Positions 39,348-48,203 of a DNA stretch of 64,000 bases are shown piece by piece. Made by a program: the position numbers and the translations under genes. The notes below the pieces were generated by a model, which saw only the letters and a list, made by a program, of their open reading frames with translations, was not told the DNA's origin and did not search any database. The number at the start of each line of letters is the position of its first letter. The stretch's first letter is position 1. The DNA is from Bradyrhizobium iriomotense (GTDB taxonomy: Bacteria; Pseudomonadota; Alphaproteobacteria; Rhizobiales; Xanthobacteraceae): the NCBI RefSeq assembly GCF_030160715.1, contig NZ_BSOW01000004.1, positions 62,001 to 126,000 on the forward strand. The letters are read 5' to 3'.

Positions 39348-39743
39348 GTGAACCGCATTGTCGTGCTGTACCTTGCCACCCTGGTCGTCCTGATGGGCCT
39401 GGATTTCCTGTTCCTGGGCCTGATCGCGAAGGGCTTCTTCGTCGCTGAAGTCGGCGACATGCTGGGCGAGCTGAAGCCGGTCCCGGCGGCGCTGTTCTAC
39501 CTTCTCTATGTCGTCGGCGTGCTGGTCTTCGTCAGTGGACCGAAGGATGCGACCTGGCAGTCGACGCTGCTCTATGGCGCCCTGTTCGGTCTGTTCTGCT
39601 ACGCGACCTTCGACCTCACGGCGCTGGCTCTGCTCAGGCACTGGAGCTGGCCGGTCGCGCTGGTCGATATCGGCTGGGGCGCAGTGGTGACCGCGGTCTC
39701 ATCGACCGCGGGTCTCTTGGTGGCGGAGCGTACGACCGGGTAG
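39348..39743 (+). CDS. DUF2177-family membrane protein
   Basis: A 131-residue protein with four hydrophobic helices, beginning VVLYLATLVVLMGLDFLFLG and containing GALFGLFCYATFDLTALAL and DIGWGAVV, as in the DUF2177 family. It should sit in the inner membrane. The family has no established function. It ends five bases before the convergent peroxiredoxin gene. Confidence 0.8.
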   Translation: MNRIVVLYLATLVVLMGLDFLFLGLIAKGFFVAEVGDMLGELKPVPAALFYLLYVVGVLVFVSGPKDATWQSTLLYGALFGLFCYATFDLTALALLRHWSWPVALVDIGWGAVVTAVSSTAGLLVAERTTG

Positions 39744-39748
39744 GGCCG

Positions 39749-40408
39749 TTATTTCGGCTGCGGCACGATCCGGATGTAGGGCTTCGGCTCCTTCCAGCCC
39801 TGCGGCCAGATCGTCTTGGCTTCGTCGTTGGACACCGAGCCCGCGATGATTACGTCCTCGCCCTGCTTCCAGTCGGCTGGCGTGGCGACGCGGTGCTTCG
39901 CCGTCATCTGCAGTGAGTCGATGGAGCGCAGAATTTCCTGGAAGTTGCGACCGGTGGTCATCGGATAGACCATCACCAGCTTGATCTTCTTGTCCGGGCC
40001 GATGACGAAGACGTTGCGGACGGTCTGGTTGTCGGCCGGCGTCCGGGTGAGTGGATCGCCCGAGGTCGAGGCCGGCAGCATCTCGTAGAGCTTGGAGACG
40101 TTGAAGTCGGTGTCGCCGATCATCGGGTAGTTCGGCGCGGCGCCTTGCGTCTCCCTGATGTCCTCCGACCACTTGGCGTGGCGGTCGACCGGATCGACCG
40201 AGAGACCCATCAGCTTGACGCCGCGCTTGTCGAATTCGGGCTTCAGCTTGGCGAGCGCACCGAGCTCGGTGGTGCAGACCGGGGTAAAATCCTTGGGATG
40301 CGAGAACAGGAGCACCCAGCTGTTGCCGATCCAGTCGTGGAACTTAATTTTCCCTTCGGTGGTTTCGGCTTCGAAGTCGGGGGCGGTGGTGCCGATCGGA
40401 AGTGGCAT
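39749..40408 (-). CDS. 1-Cys peroxiredoxin (Prx6 class)
   Basis: A 219-residue peroxiredoxin with the peroxidatic Cys45 in FTPVCTTELG and the Prx6-type C-terminal extension with LRSIDSLQMTAKH. No resolving cysteine is seen, so a 1-Cys mechanism is likely. It reduces hydrogen peroxide and organic hydroperoxides in the cytoplasm. GAGG precedes the ATG. A perfect palindrome, TGAACCGGTTCA at 40491-40502, lies about 85 bp upstream. Confidence 0.92.
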   Translation of the reverse strand: MPLPIGTTAPDFEAETTEGKIKFHDWIGNSWVLLFSHPKDFTPVCTTELGALAKLKPEFDKRGVKLMGLSVDPVDRHAKWSEDIRETQGAAPNYPMIGDTDFNVSKLYEMLPASTSGDPLTRTPADNQTVRNVFVIGPDKKIKLVMVYPMTTGRNFQEILRSIDSLQMTAKHRVATPADWKQGEDVIIAGSVSNDEAKTIWPQGWKEPKPYIRIVPQPK

Positions 40409-40790
40409 GGTTTTACCTCATCTCATTGAAGTTGCTGGTAAATTCATTTTGGAGGCAACCCCGCCAGTATAAGACGGAGAAGGCCTCAAGTGAACCGGTT
40501 CAAGTAAAATGTGAAATCATTCTCTCAAGGCGTCGATCTCCTAGCATCTTCTTGCTCACCGCGCCGCTGCGGCGAAATATCCCCGCCGGCGGGAAGAGGC
40601 TGGATTGCCGCGATATTGCCTTTTATGACCCGCATCACGCCCGCCCGACGTTTGATGGAACCAAATTGGTCCTGACAGCGACCAATCGGCAACCATCTAG
40701 AAAAGTCGCAACCCCCGTATCGAATCGTTAACCACTCGTTTAGGCCCGCATGGAAATGCTGGTCGATCAGAAGAAATCTGGAAGTGAACT
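40409..40790. other. Divergent intergenic region with a palindrome
   Basis: This 382-bp stretch separates the peroxiredoxin gene from a rightward hypothetical gene. It holds TGAACCGGTTCA (40491-40502), flanked by AAGT on the left and AGTA on the right. It may be a regulator site for the peroxiredoxin. The rest has no convincing gene. Confidence 0.4.
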
Positions 40791-41375
40791 ATGTCTGCCG
40801 CTGCCAAGTCCGTTGAGTTCAAGTCCGTTGAGTCGTCGTCCCTCGAACCGTCCTGCCGCGATACCGCGGCTCATGCGCTCACCATCGTGCGCGACGGCGT
40901 GATCACCGGCGAGGGCCCCACCACCAAGGGCCGCGTACATTTCTCCCGCTCGCTCGATGCCGATGACGCCGCCTGGTGCGCGCGCATCCTGACGGCTGTC
41001 GCCGTCAACGACCAGCCCGTCAGCCGCGCCGAAGCCGAGGCGCTGTTCGAGATCAACGAGGCCGCGACCGAGCGCACCGACGCCGGCCGGTTCGACGACC
41101 TCCTGGCGAAAGCCGTCGCCCATCACGCCGCGAGCGCCTCCGGCCTGCCGGTGCCGCCGCGCAGCGTCGCACTGTCCCCCGAGACCGACATCGAGAGCTG
41201 GGCGCCGGCCTATGCCTCGAAGGTCAAGACCGAGATGCTGGAATGGATCGCCGGCCAGATGCGCGGCAAGCGCCAGGGCAACCGTCGCCTGATGGCGATG
41301 GTGGCAACCTTCCTGGGTGCCACCGCGCTGCCGCTGGCGGGCCAATTGCCGAACGTGTTCGACATTGGCATGTGA
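40791..41375 (+). CDS. Conserved hypothetical protein
   Basis: A 194-residue protein with an Ala-rich, mainly helical composition and a hydrophobic C-terminal end (MAMVATFLGATALPLAGQLP). The middle part (SRAEAEALFEINEA, with a following DLLAKAVAHH) resembles soluble helical domains seen in Bradyrhizobium hypothetical proteins of this size. I do not recognise a function. A strong terminator follows. Confidence 0.6.
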   Translation: MSAAAKSVEFKSVESSSLEPSCRDTAAHALTIVRDGVITGEGPTTKGRVHFSRSLDADDAAWCARILTAVAVNDQPVSRAEAEALFEINEAATERTDAGRFDDLLAKAVAHHAASASGLPVPPRSVALSPETDIESWAPAYASKVKTEMLEWIAGQMRGKRQGNRRLMAMVATFLGATALPLAGQLPNVFDIGM

Positions 41376-41404
41376 GATCGCGCGATGCGCTGATCGCTTG
41401 AGGG

Positions 41405-41433
41405 ACGGCGGGGTTATTTCCCCGCCGTTTTTT
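41405..41433 (+). terminator. Intrinsic terminator reaching into the convergent gene
   Basis: ACGGCGGGG (41405-41413) pairs with CCCCGCCGT (41420-41428) across a 6-base loop, followed by a run of T. It should end transcription of the rightward gene. On the other strand the loop and 3' arm encode the last codons and stop (41414) of the phosphatase-like gene. Confidence 0.85.
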
Positions 41434-43267
41434 GTTTGTCGCTGTCGGGCTCGAGCCCGAGCGTTCGGCCCGGGAAGCCGGCCGTGTCGAAATAGCGCTG
41501 GCTGCCGACACGCTGGAAGTTCAGGACCGTGCGCAGGCCATTCTCGGCAGGCTTCGATTTGATCGAGCCGGTATAGGCCTTCGGCGTCTCGCCGTTCGGC
41601 ATCGCTTCCGTCATCACGCGTCCGACAAGGCTGCCCTTGGGCTTGGTCGTGAAGCCCATCAGCTTGGCTGCGGTGGCGCCGACGTCGGCATTGCTGACGG
41701 GGAGGGCATCGGCATAGCCCGCTTTGAAGTCCGGCCCGATCGCCGCCATGAAGTTCATGGTGTCGCCGCGGCTGAAGCTGCCGTGCATGCCCTGGCCCTG
41801 GCGCAGCACGGTGTCGGCGACCTGCACCGAGCAGTTGGTCGGCGCCTCGCCGCAGTTGCTGGCATAGGAGCGGAAGTTGACGACGATTGCCGGCGTCGGC
41901 GTCGCCGCCTTGCCGCGCAGGTTGATGAGCGACAGCGGCAGCGTGCCGGGGAAGCGGCCGAGCTGATCGTCGACGAACAGGCCGGAGACATAATCCTGCT
42001 CGAGCAGCGCCTTGATCGTCTTCACGGCCAGCTTCTTGTCATTGTTCGGCAGATAGATCAGGTCCGATCCGCCGTTGGTGGCGACGACGAGATCCGGCTT
42101 GGTCGGATCCTTGCCGAGCACGCCGTTGCCGGCCTTCGGATGCGCATTGCCGGTGACGGCGGCGTTCTTGTCGTTGGGGTCGAACAGCGGCAGGTCGAGC
42201 GCCTTGGCGAGGTCGAGCGCGAGGAAGCCCATCGGCAGGAAGTCCTTGGGCGTGTCGTCATAGCTGACCTTGGCCGAGGGGCTGGTCTTGCTTTCCTTGG
42301 AGATGGTCGAGAAGCCGTGGTCGGCCTGGACCATGATGTTGGTCGAGGCTGCAAGCCCGAGCTCGTCCAGCGCCTTGCGGAGCTGGGCAAGGTTGTTGTC
42401 GGCATTCTTGATGCTCGCCATCGTGCTCGGCCCGTTGATGCCGGGCGTAATGGTGTTGAGGCTGTCGCCCTGGTTATGCTGGGTGCCGTCGGGGTCGCGT
42501 GACCAGAACACCAGCACGAACGGCTTGTTGCGCGCCTTGAACATCGGCAGCACGACCTTGGTGGCGACGTCGGCGAAATAGGCCTGCTGCGCGACGTTGG
42601 CGACCGTGGTGCCCGGCGTCTTGGCATCGCCCGCCTTGGCGTTGTCGCCGCGCGAGGGCGCGGCGACGGGCAGGCCGGCCCTGGTCAGCGCGTCCTTCAT
42701 CTCGTCCGACAGCGCCACGCCGGTCTTGCCACCGGTCGAGTCGTCGATCACGACGGAATGCAGGCCGGGCTTCTCTGGATGATCAGTGTGGTCGAATTGG
42801 TAGGCCGGGCCGACCTTGCCGATCGCTGCCGTGCTCAGGCCCTTGTCGCGCGCCATCTTCAGGATGGTCTCTTCGTTGAGGTAGTTGCCGTTGAAGTGCT
42901 CGTCGATGTCGCCGAGCACGGCGTCGTTCTCGATGAAGGGGACCACGGTGTCGCCGGCGGGGCCGGAGGTGTAGCCGGACCAGATCGTGTTGGAGAACAC
43001 ACCGGTGTCGCCGAGATAGTGCCCGGTCGACATTGCCGAGCCGTTCGCCATGGTGAAGGTCGGGAACAGCGAATGCGAGTTCTTGAAATTGACGCCCTTG
43101 TCGCGGACTTCGGCCATGGCCGGCGCCGTCTCGGGGGTGACTTTGAGCGCGCGCAGGCCGTCCGGGATGAACAGGATCAGGTTATGGGGCGTGTTGTTCT
43201 GCGCGGACGCAAGCCCGGTGGACAGCATGGTCAGTCCGGCGGACAGCAACAGCAGTGAACGGCGCAT
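41414..43267 (-). CDS. Secreted alkaline phosphatase-superfamily (phosphodiesterase/nucleotidase) protein
   Basis: A 617-residue exported enzyme with a signal peptide (cleavage near GLASA-QN). The metal and nucleophile regions of the type I phosphodiesterase/nucleotide pyrophosphatase family are seen: LILFIPDGLRA, SLFPTFTMANGSAMSTGH with the nucleophilic threonine, FWSRDPDGTQHNQGD and QADHGFSTIS. It likely hydrolyses phosphate esters or phosphodiesters in the periplasm. The ATG at 43267 follows GGGAGAG. Its last codons lie inside the convergent terminator. Confidence 0.85.
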   Translation of the reverse strand: MRRSLLLLSAGLTMLSTGLASAQNNTPHNLILFIPDGLRALKVTPETAPAMAEVRDKGVNFKNSHSLFPTFTMANGSAMSTGHYLGDTGVFSNTIWSGYTSGPAGDTVVPFIENDAVLGDIDEHFNGNYLNEETILKMARDKGLSTAAIGKVGPAYQFDHTDHPEKPGLHSVVIDDSTGGKTGVALSDEMKDALTRAGLPVAAPSRGDNAKAGDAKTPGTTVANVAQQAYFADVATKVVLPMFKARNKPFVLVFWSRDPDGTQHNQGDSLNTITPGINGPSTMASIKNADNNLAQLRKALDELGLAASTNIMVQADHGFSTISKESKTSPSAKVSYDDTPKDFLPMGFLALDLAKALDLPLFDPNDKNAAVTGNAHPKAGNGVLGKDPTKPDLVVATNGGSDLIYLPNNDKKLAVKTIKALLEQDYVSGLFVDDQLGRFPGTLPLSLINLRGKAATPTPAIVVNFRSYASNCGEAPTNCSVQVADTVLRQGQGMHGSFSRGDTMNFMAAIGPDFKAGYADALPVSNADVGATAAKLMGFTTKPKGSLVGRVMTEAMPNGETPKAYTGSIKSKPAENGLRTVLNFQRVGSQRYFDTAGFPGRTLGLEPDSDKQKTAGK

Positions 43268-43412
43268 CAAATCTCTCCCAGCAGTGGTGAGGGGGCTTGG
43301 CGGCCGACCGCGGCCGCCGCCTTCGTTTAGTTTTGCTGCATGACGGTTTTGTTACAAGGGGAGTGTTTGTGCAAAGATGATGGGGAAGGACCGCTTCGGT
43401 GTCGTCGCAACG

Positions 43413-43537
43413 CCGTCATTGCGAGGAGTTCTTGCGACGAAGCACTCCAGAATCCCACCGCGGTGACAGTCTGGATTGCTTTGCGGAACCTGTCATCGGG
43501 CCGCGCTGCGCGCGGACCCGGTGGCTCGCAATGACGG
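43413..43537. repeat. Intergenic palindromic repeat element with 13-bp terminal inverted repeats
   Basis: CCGTCATTGCGAG (43413-43425) and CTCGCAATGACGG (43525-43537) are perfect terminal inverted repeats around a GC-rich core that contains CAGTCTGGATTGCTT. This form is widespread between genes in Bradyrhizobium and Rhodopseudomonas. It has no protein-coding content of its own and is 125 bp long. Confidence 0.8.
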
Positions 43538-44101
43538 AGCAAGGTGCAGAGTCGTCGTTCTCCAACTCGAAATCCGAAATTGTAGTCGTGCTTGATACGC
43601 CTCTCTGAGTTGGGCGAGGTGCGGCGAAGATACGATAATGCCGAATTTCGTCAATCGATATGAGCTGAGCGAACTGACCTGTCTCCGCCGTGATTTGTCC
43701 GTCGGGCAGCGCCAGGGATCCTGGCTGGGCCAACTGGTGGGGCGCAGAACCCAAATACTGCGGTACCATGCTGTCGCGGTCGGACAAACTCCGTTCCGCC
43801 TTCGTTGGGCCACCCGCGCGAGTTCCGCCAGCCGCGCGATATCCCCACTTTGCACCGTGTCACCTCTCTGACATACGAGAGTTTGTATTGACATTCGTGA
43901 AAAAAATCCCGCGCGAGAGTCGCAAATCGAACGGACGACCCTGCCTTCGTCAGGCATAGTTGCCGTGCGGGCTGGGTTTGAAGCTCATCAAAATGGCTGA
44001 TTGATACACGGAAGCGGGAGCAAGCCTCGTATCCGTGGATTCCGATGGCGCAATGCATGCGTCGCGGGAAATGACTTCGCTTGAGTAGAGGGTAGGACGC
44101 A
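43538..44101. other. Intergenic region before the phasin gene
   Basis: This 564-bp stretch has several short open frames on both strands. None has a ribosome binding site or recognisable domain, and one on the minus strand reads straight into the repeat element. TTGACA occurs at about 43889, but no matching -10 was found. I see no supported gene. Confidence 0.4.
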
Positions 44102-44569
44102 GTGAGTGAAAGTGAAACGAAAGCCGAAGTGAAAGAAGCGAACGGTTTCGGAATGTCCCCGTTCGGATTACCGAAGGTCGCGTGGCAGACGATGTTCGGG
44201 GAGTTAACTGAGCAGCGAGCCGCTCGCGCGCAGGAAGGTTACGAGAAAATCAAGACCGCTTCGCAGGAGCTGACGGAAGCGCTTCGCGAGACCTATTCGA
44301 ACAACGCCAGGACTGCGACCGACTACGGGCTCAAGGTCATCGAAATCTCGAATGCGAACGCCAACTCCGCAATCGATTTCTTCGCTCGTATCGCGAGCAG
44401 CAAGTCGGTGACGGATGTCCTCACCACATCGGCGGCGGAAGCGCGTAGGGCCTTTGATGCCGCCTCGGCGCAAAACAGACAATTGTGGGAGCTTGGGCAG
44501 AGGCTCGCAACGCAATCTGGCGAGCCGATCAGACAGCACGTCACCAAAGTTTTCCAAAAGGCCAGTTGA
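44102..44569 (+). CDS. Phasin-family protein
   Basis: A 155-residue amphipathic helical protein with the phasin pattern: KIKTASQELTEALRETYSNNARTATDYGLKVIEI, given here as its start KIKTASQELTEALRET, and DFFARIASSKSVTDVL. Phasins coat polyhydroxyalkanoate granules. The start is a GTG with GGTAGGA upstream. It is a single-gene unit. Confidence 0.85.
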   Translation: MSESETKAEVKEANGFGMSPFGLPKVAWQTMFGELTEQRAARAQEGYEKIKTASQELTEALRETYSNNARTATDYGLKVIEISNANANSAIDFFARIASSKSVTDVLTTSAAEARRAFDAASAQNRQLWELGQRLATQSGEPIRQHVTKVFQKAS

Positions 44570-44766
44570 ACGTCCGCGGTTCCCAGAGGAGGGCAATCCG
44601 GCCGGTTGGAAGAAGCCCCGCCATTCGCATGGCCCCACACCATGCTCGATCAGACAAAGATGGCCAGGTGCGCGACGCCCCCCCAAGCGCACCAACACAA
44701 GAGGCGTAATCCAACCGGCTGGTTTCCTGCTCCAACAATGAAGTCGATTCCGAGGAGGAGGAAGAG

Positions 44767-44979
44767 ATGGGTATGCTCATGGTCAAATGCCCGCAAACGG
44801 GACGCGCGATTCCGACCGGGATCGCGACGGATCGCGAGCGCTTTCGGTGCAGCGCGGTGTTTTTTGGGCGCACCCGCTGCCCAATCTGCTCCGTCGATCA
44901 CGCCTGGTTCGCACAGGAGGCTTGGGTTGACGAGCCGGCGCTCCGTGCGCGGCGTCGCGGCACGGGCGTTTTGGCCTGA
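44767..44979 (+). CDS. Small CPQTG zinc-ribbon-like protein, paralogue
   Basis: A 70-residue protein with VKCPQTGRAIPTGI and TRCPICSVDHAWFAQEAW. It shares the cysteine pattern with the product at 32216-32389. The ATG has a strong GAGGAGGAAGAG ahead. It may bind a metal ion. Function unknown; it sits between the phasin and another short gene. Confidence 0.7.
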   Translation: MGMLMVKCPQTGRAIPTGIATDRERFRCSAVFFGRTRCPICSVDHAWFAQEAWVDEPALRARRRGTGVLA

Positions 44980-45019
44980 TATCGCACACTGTCATCGATG
45001 ACTGTGATAGGGGCATACC

Positions 45020-45211
45020 ATGGCGAACAGGAACATTTCCGGTGAAGTCTCCACATTGCTGCTGCAAGCAAAGGATTTTCTTGACGAAGCGCGGCGGCTG
45101 AAGCCGGGCCCCGCGCGCAATGAATTGCGAGAGGTGGCCAAGGTCCTGCACGAGCTTGGCAAGCTGGAGACGCAATCCAAATTTGCGCCTGATCAGCCGG
45201 ACACAAGATAG
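45020..45211 (+). CDS. Short conserved hypothetical protein
   Basis: A 63-residue, mostly helical and charged protein (LLLQAKDFLDEARRLKPGPARN, shown in part as LLLQAKDFLDEARRLKP, and REVAKVLHELGKLE). It has no signal or membrane segment. It follows the previous small gene by 40 bp in the same direction. I do not recognise a family. Coding character is good, with an ATG preceded by a weak AGGGG. Confidence 0.5.
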   Translation: MANRNISGEVSTLLLQAKDFLDEARRLKPGPARNELREVAKVLHELGKLETQSKFAPDQPDTR

Positions 45212-45261
45212 TCGACGCTGGGAAGTCCAAATCGAGGTATAGGCGCGCCGCGCGGCAAGGC

Positions 45262-46011
45262 TCAAACAGCCTTGTCCGTGTCCGTTGCATTGGCCGGTAC
45301 GGTCCAAGCGCGGGATCGGGGCGCGCTCGTCGAGAAGATCTCCGCGATCTGGCGGCGCATGCTGGCGTGGCATTCGCATGCGGCCGCCGCGAGCCGCGGC
45401 CGATCAACCTCGATTTTGCCCCGTCGATCGGATCGGATCGCTCCAGACTCGCGCAGATTGCGCATCAAGAGTGTAACTGTGGTTCGTCGCACACCGAGCA
45501 TTTGCGACAGCGCCTCCTGAGTGAGCGGAAGGATGTCGCTATCGGTACAGTCGCGCAGCTGTAGCAGCCAGCGGGCCATCCGGGCTCCGACCGGATGGAG
45601 TGCATTGCAGGCCACGCCAAGTTGAAACTGCGTCAGTAACGACGTGATGTGAACCTGGACCGCCTGCCGGATCGCGGGACTTCGGCTAAAGGCAGCATGA
45701 AATCGCGCGGCGGGAATCCGCGAGGCGGTTCCCGCCATGCGAACGCTGGCGGTTATGACCGAAAGCGACGGTCCGAACACGGAGAGTATGCCGATTGCGC
45801 CTTCGCGCCCGATTGATGCGGTGGCAACCGTCTGTCCGTTTGCCATCTCGATCATGAGGGAGATCGCGCCGCTATGAGGGAAGAAGACATGCTCCATCCG
45901 CTCGCCCGCTTGCGAGAGGACCACATCCTGGTCGAGCGCGACCTTCTCGAGCTCGGGCGCGAGCAGATCGAAGTCGGCTTGCGGCAGTATTCCCAGAAGG
46001 CGGTTGCCCAT
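45262..46011 (-). CDS. Crp/Fnr-family transcriptional regulator
   Basis: A 249-residue regulator: N-terminal cyclic-nucleotide-binding-like domain (FPHSGAISLMIEMANGQTV, with IGREGAIGIL) and a C-terminal Crp-type helix-turn-helix with LTQEALSQMLGVRRTTVTLL. There are no Fnr-type cysteines at the N terminus, so it is not an iron-sulfur oxygen sensor. The ATG at 46011 has weak spacing; a GTG about five codons upstream is possible. The effector is unknown. Confidence 0.85.
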   Translation of the reverse strand: MGNRLLGILPQADFDLLAPELEKVALDQDVVLSQAGERMEHVFFPHSGAISLMIEMANGQTVATASIGREGAIGILSVFGPSLSVITASVRMAGTASRIPAARFHAAFSRSPAIRQAVQVHITSLLTQFQLGVACNALHPVGARMARWLLQLRDCTDSDILPLTQEALSQMLGVRRTTVTLLMRNLRESGAIRSDRRGKIEVDRPRLAAAACECHASMRRQIAEIFSTSAPRSRAWTVPANATDTDKAV

Positions 46012-46800
46012 TCCCCTAGGGATCGTCACTGCACGTGACTCGCCGTGAGGCGCCCGCCACACTCCTGAACCGTGTCGGACAGCGGTTCTAGCACATGTTC
46101 GTATCTGCTCTCTCGACGGACGTCGGCTTCCAACTCACGTAAAAACGCCTTCATCGCAACAAAACCAGAGGCTCAATTGTGCTCTCACGAGTCTCATTTT
46201 CTGCTCGGAGCACTTTCGCAATCAGTGTGTAAACGCGTTGAAGCAGATAAGTCGTCAGAAACAAATTGCAAAACAGGAATGGGTATCACCGTAGGGAGGG
46301 CGTGCTGCGCGAGCCAATTTTCCACATGTTGATCGCAAATGACGCCACCACCTGGAATTTGGCAGCCGCGAGGCGTTGTTCCCGTTGGTTCCACGAGGGC
46401 GTCTTTGGCGGACAGCGGAACTCGAGGCGCCTTCAATGCTCCACCCGTTGCCGAGGCAGAGCATTTGCAGAGCTCGTGATCGACTCTTCGTCATCCTCTC
46501 AACTCTTTCCGCAATCACGCAGCGCATCGCCCGGTAGCGCGAACGACGGCGCAAGACACGCATCGCCACCCGGCAATCCGTCGGCGGCAGGAACGTCGAC
46601 TGGCCGGAGCCTGTGAGCGAGGCGCAATACCGAGGGTGACGCGAGGTCCCTATATGCTGCATTGACAGGGCGGGCGGGAACCGCTCCTGTTAATCGCGTG
46701 CCTTAACCAACAATTAATTATACGTTTGCGGGGGGCCGATGGCCCGGCCTAGCGTGCTGATGGGGAGCTGAATCGCAGGCCAAACGAGTTGGTGCGTACC
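46012..46800. other. Long intergenic region without a supported gene
   Basis: Nearly 790 bp. The middle part, about 46080-46290, is richer in A and T than the rest of the window. Open frames on both strands lack ribosome binding sites and any recognised motif. An AT-rich patch near 46706-46725 may be the promoter of the following gene. It could be a decayed gene remnant, but nothing identifiable remains. Confidence 0.4.
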
Positions 46801-47256
46801 ATGACGTATAGATCATATGGGGCATTGCTCGCCTCGCTCAGCGCAGCCGCGCTGCTTCTTGCCACCAGCAATAGCTTTGCGAGATCGGGCGGCGTCGCGG
46901 CCCATGGCGTGGTCAGGGCACCGGCGACCGTCCACCCGCCGGTCGCGCCATCGGCGCGGTTCCATCGCCGGAATTCGTTTGCTTTTTGGCCGGGCGGCGG
47001 CGGCTTCTACTACGGGCCTTCCGGGAGCGACTTCTATGCTGCCGATATGGCTCAGCCGCTCTCCAACATGGCTCAGCCACTCTCCAACGACGTCCGCTAC
47101 ACGTATACCTATGACGTGCCTTGGGACTGGGCACATCGTTTTCCGCCGAACGTCGTGCCGTCGGATCGGCCCTATGTGCCGAGCTGCCCGACAGAGACCG
47201 TGACGGTGCCCGGCCGCGGCGGCGAGCAGACCGTCAACATCATGCGCTGCTACTGA
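46801..47256 (+). CDS. Secreted hypothetical protein with internal tandem duplication
   Basis: A 151-residue protein with a signal peptide (cleavage near SFARS). The mature part is rich in Pro, Gly, Phe and Tyr. It contains MAQPLSN twice in tandem, encoded by two 21-bp units at 47047-47067 and 47068-47088 that differ by one base. The C-terminal part has two cysteines (PSCPTE and MRCY). TTG and GTG codons just upstream are less likely starts. Probably exported; function unknown. Confidence 0.65.
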   Translation: MTYRSYGALLASLSAAALLLATSNSFARSGGVAAHGVVRAPATVHPPVAPSARFHRRNSFAFWPGGGGFYYGPSGSDFYAADMAQPLSNMAQPLSNDVRYTYTYDVPWDWAHRFPPNVVPSDRPYVPSCPTETVTVPGRGGEQTVNIMRCY

Positions 47257-47265
47257 GCGCGCGGG

Positions 47266-48105
47266 CTAGCCGAGCTCAAAGCTGGTCACGCCGAAGAGAC
47301 GGTCGAGCTGTAGCGGCGGGATCGCACCCGTGTACATGCGCGCCGTCTCGAAGGTCGGCGCAAGGCCAAAACTTTCCGCCAGCGCCACCGCCTCGCGATT
47401 GACGCCGGGCACGTCGAGGAACACCTCGCCGCCGCCTGCACCGGCGAGCAGCGCCCGCATGATGACCTCCGCGCCGGCGCGGTCGTCGGCGACCAGCGGC
47501 CCGATCTTGTGGCCGTGACGGCACGGGCGGATCACGCCCCATCCAGCGAGCTTTCCATCGCGCATCAGCGCGCGGCCGATATGGCCGGGTGCACTGATCC
47601 AGACGCGCAGGAAGGCGCTGCGCGAGGCCGGGAAGACGGTGGCGTCATCCGTTTCGATCAGCGCCAGCGGAATTTTGTCGAGCGCGACGACGTCGGTGGG
47701 CTGCGCCGGCGCCGCGACGATCCCGCCATAGCGGATATTGGCGTAGGCGAGCGTGAAGCCGGACTTTCTGTAATTGTCCTGCTGCGCGACGACGCCGTCG
47801 AGCCCGATCACGCGCGGGCCCGCATGCGCGATCGCCGCATTCCAAATCCGCAAGCCGTAGCCGCGGCCGCGCAGCTCGCTGCGCACGATGTAGAAGCCGA
47901 GGAAAGCGAAGCGATCATCGTAGTTGACGCAGGACACGGTGGCGACCGGCTCTCCGTCGATTTCGCCGATGAGAAAGCCCGAGGGATCGACGACGGCGAA
48001 GCAGCCGGCATCCGAACACCCCGGATTCCAGCCTTCGGCCGCCGCCCAGTCGGCGGCGAGCACGATGTCGTCGGCGCGCATGGCGCGGATTTGCAGATCA
48101 CCCAT
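47266..48105 (-). CDS. GNAT-family N-acetyltransferase, two-domain
   Basis: A 279-residue protein with a GNAT domain in the first 130 residues (FLGFYIVRSELRGRGYG, the acetyl-CoA-binding motif A) and a second, acetyltransferase-like C-terminal domain. This layout fits YitH/HolE-type N-acetyltransferases. The acceptor substrate is unknown. It diverges from the SDR gene across about 98 bp. Confidence 0.8.
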   Translation of the reverse strand: MGDLQIRAMRADDIVLAADWAAAEGWNPGCSDAGCFAVVDPSGFLIGEIDGEPVATVSCVNYDDRFAFLGFYIVRSELRGRGYGLRIWNAAIAHAGPRVIGLDGVVAQQDNYRKSGFTLAYANIRYGGIVAAPAQPTDVVALDKIPLALIETDDATVFPASRSAFLRVWISAPGHIGRALMRDGKLAGWGVIRPCRHGHKIGPLVADDRAGAEVIMRALLAGAGGGEVFLDVPGVNREAVALAESFGLAPTFETARMYTGAIPPLQLDRLFGVTSFELG

Positions 48106-48203
48106 GGTCGATCATCGTGTGCAGGGCCTCATGATCGGACTATACGTCCGGACGGGCGGCGCATAAACCTGCCACCAGGTCATGACAACAGCCGGGGATC
48201 AAC

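Noticed and set aside
43416..43787. A 123-codon minus-strand frame next to the repeat element
   Set aside because: Its C-terminal third is a translation of the repeat, no ribosome binding site is clear, and no motif is recognised.
46255..46662. Possible 135-codon gene in the long gap before 46801
   Set aside because: Composition looks random, it lacks a ribosome binding site and resembles no family I know.
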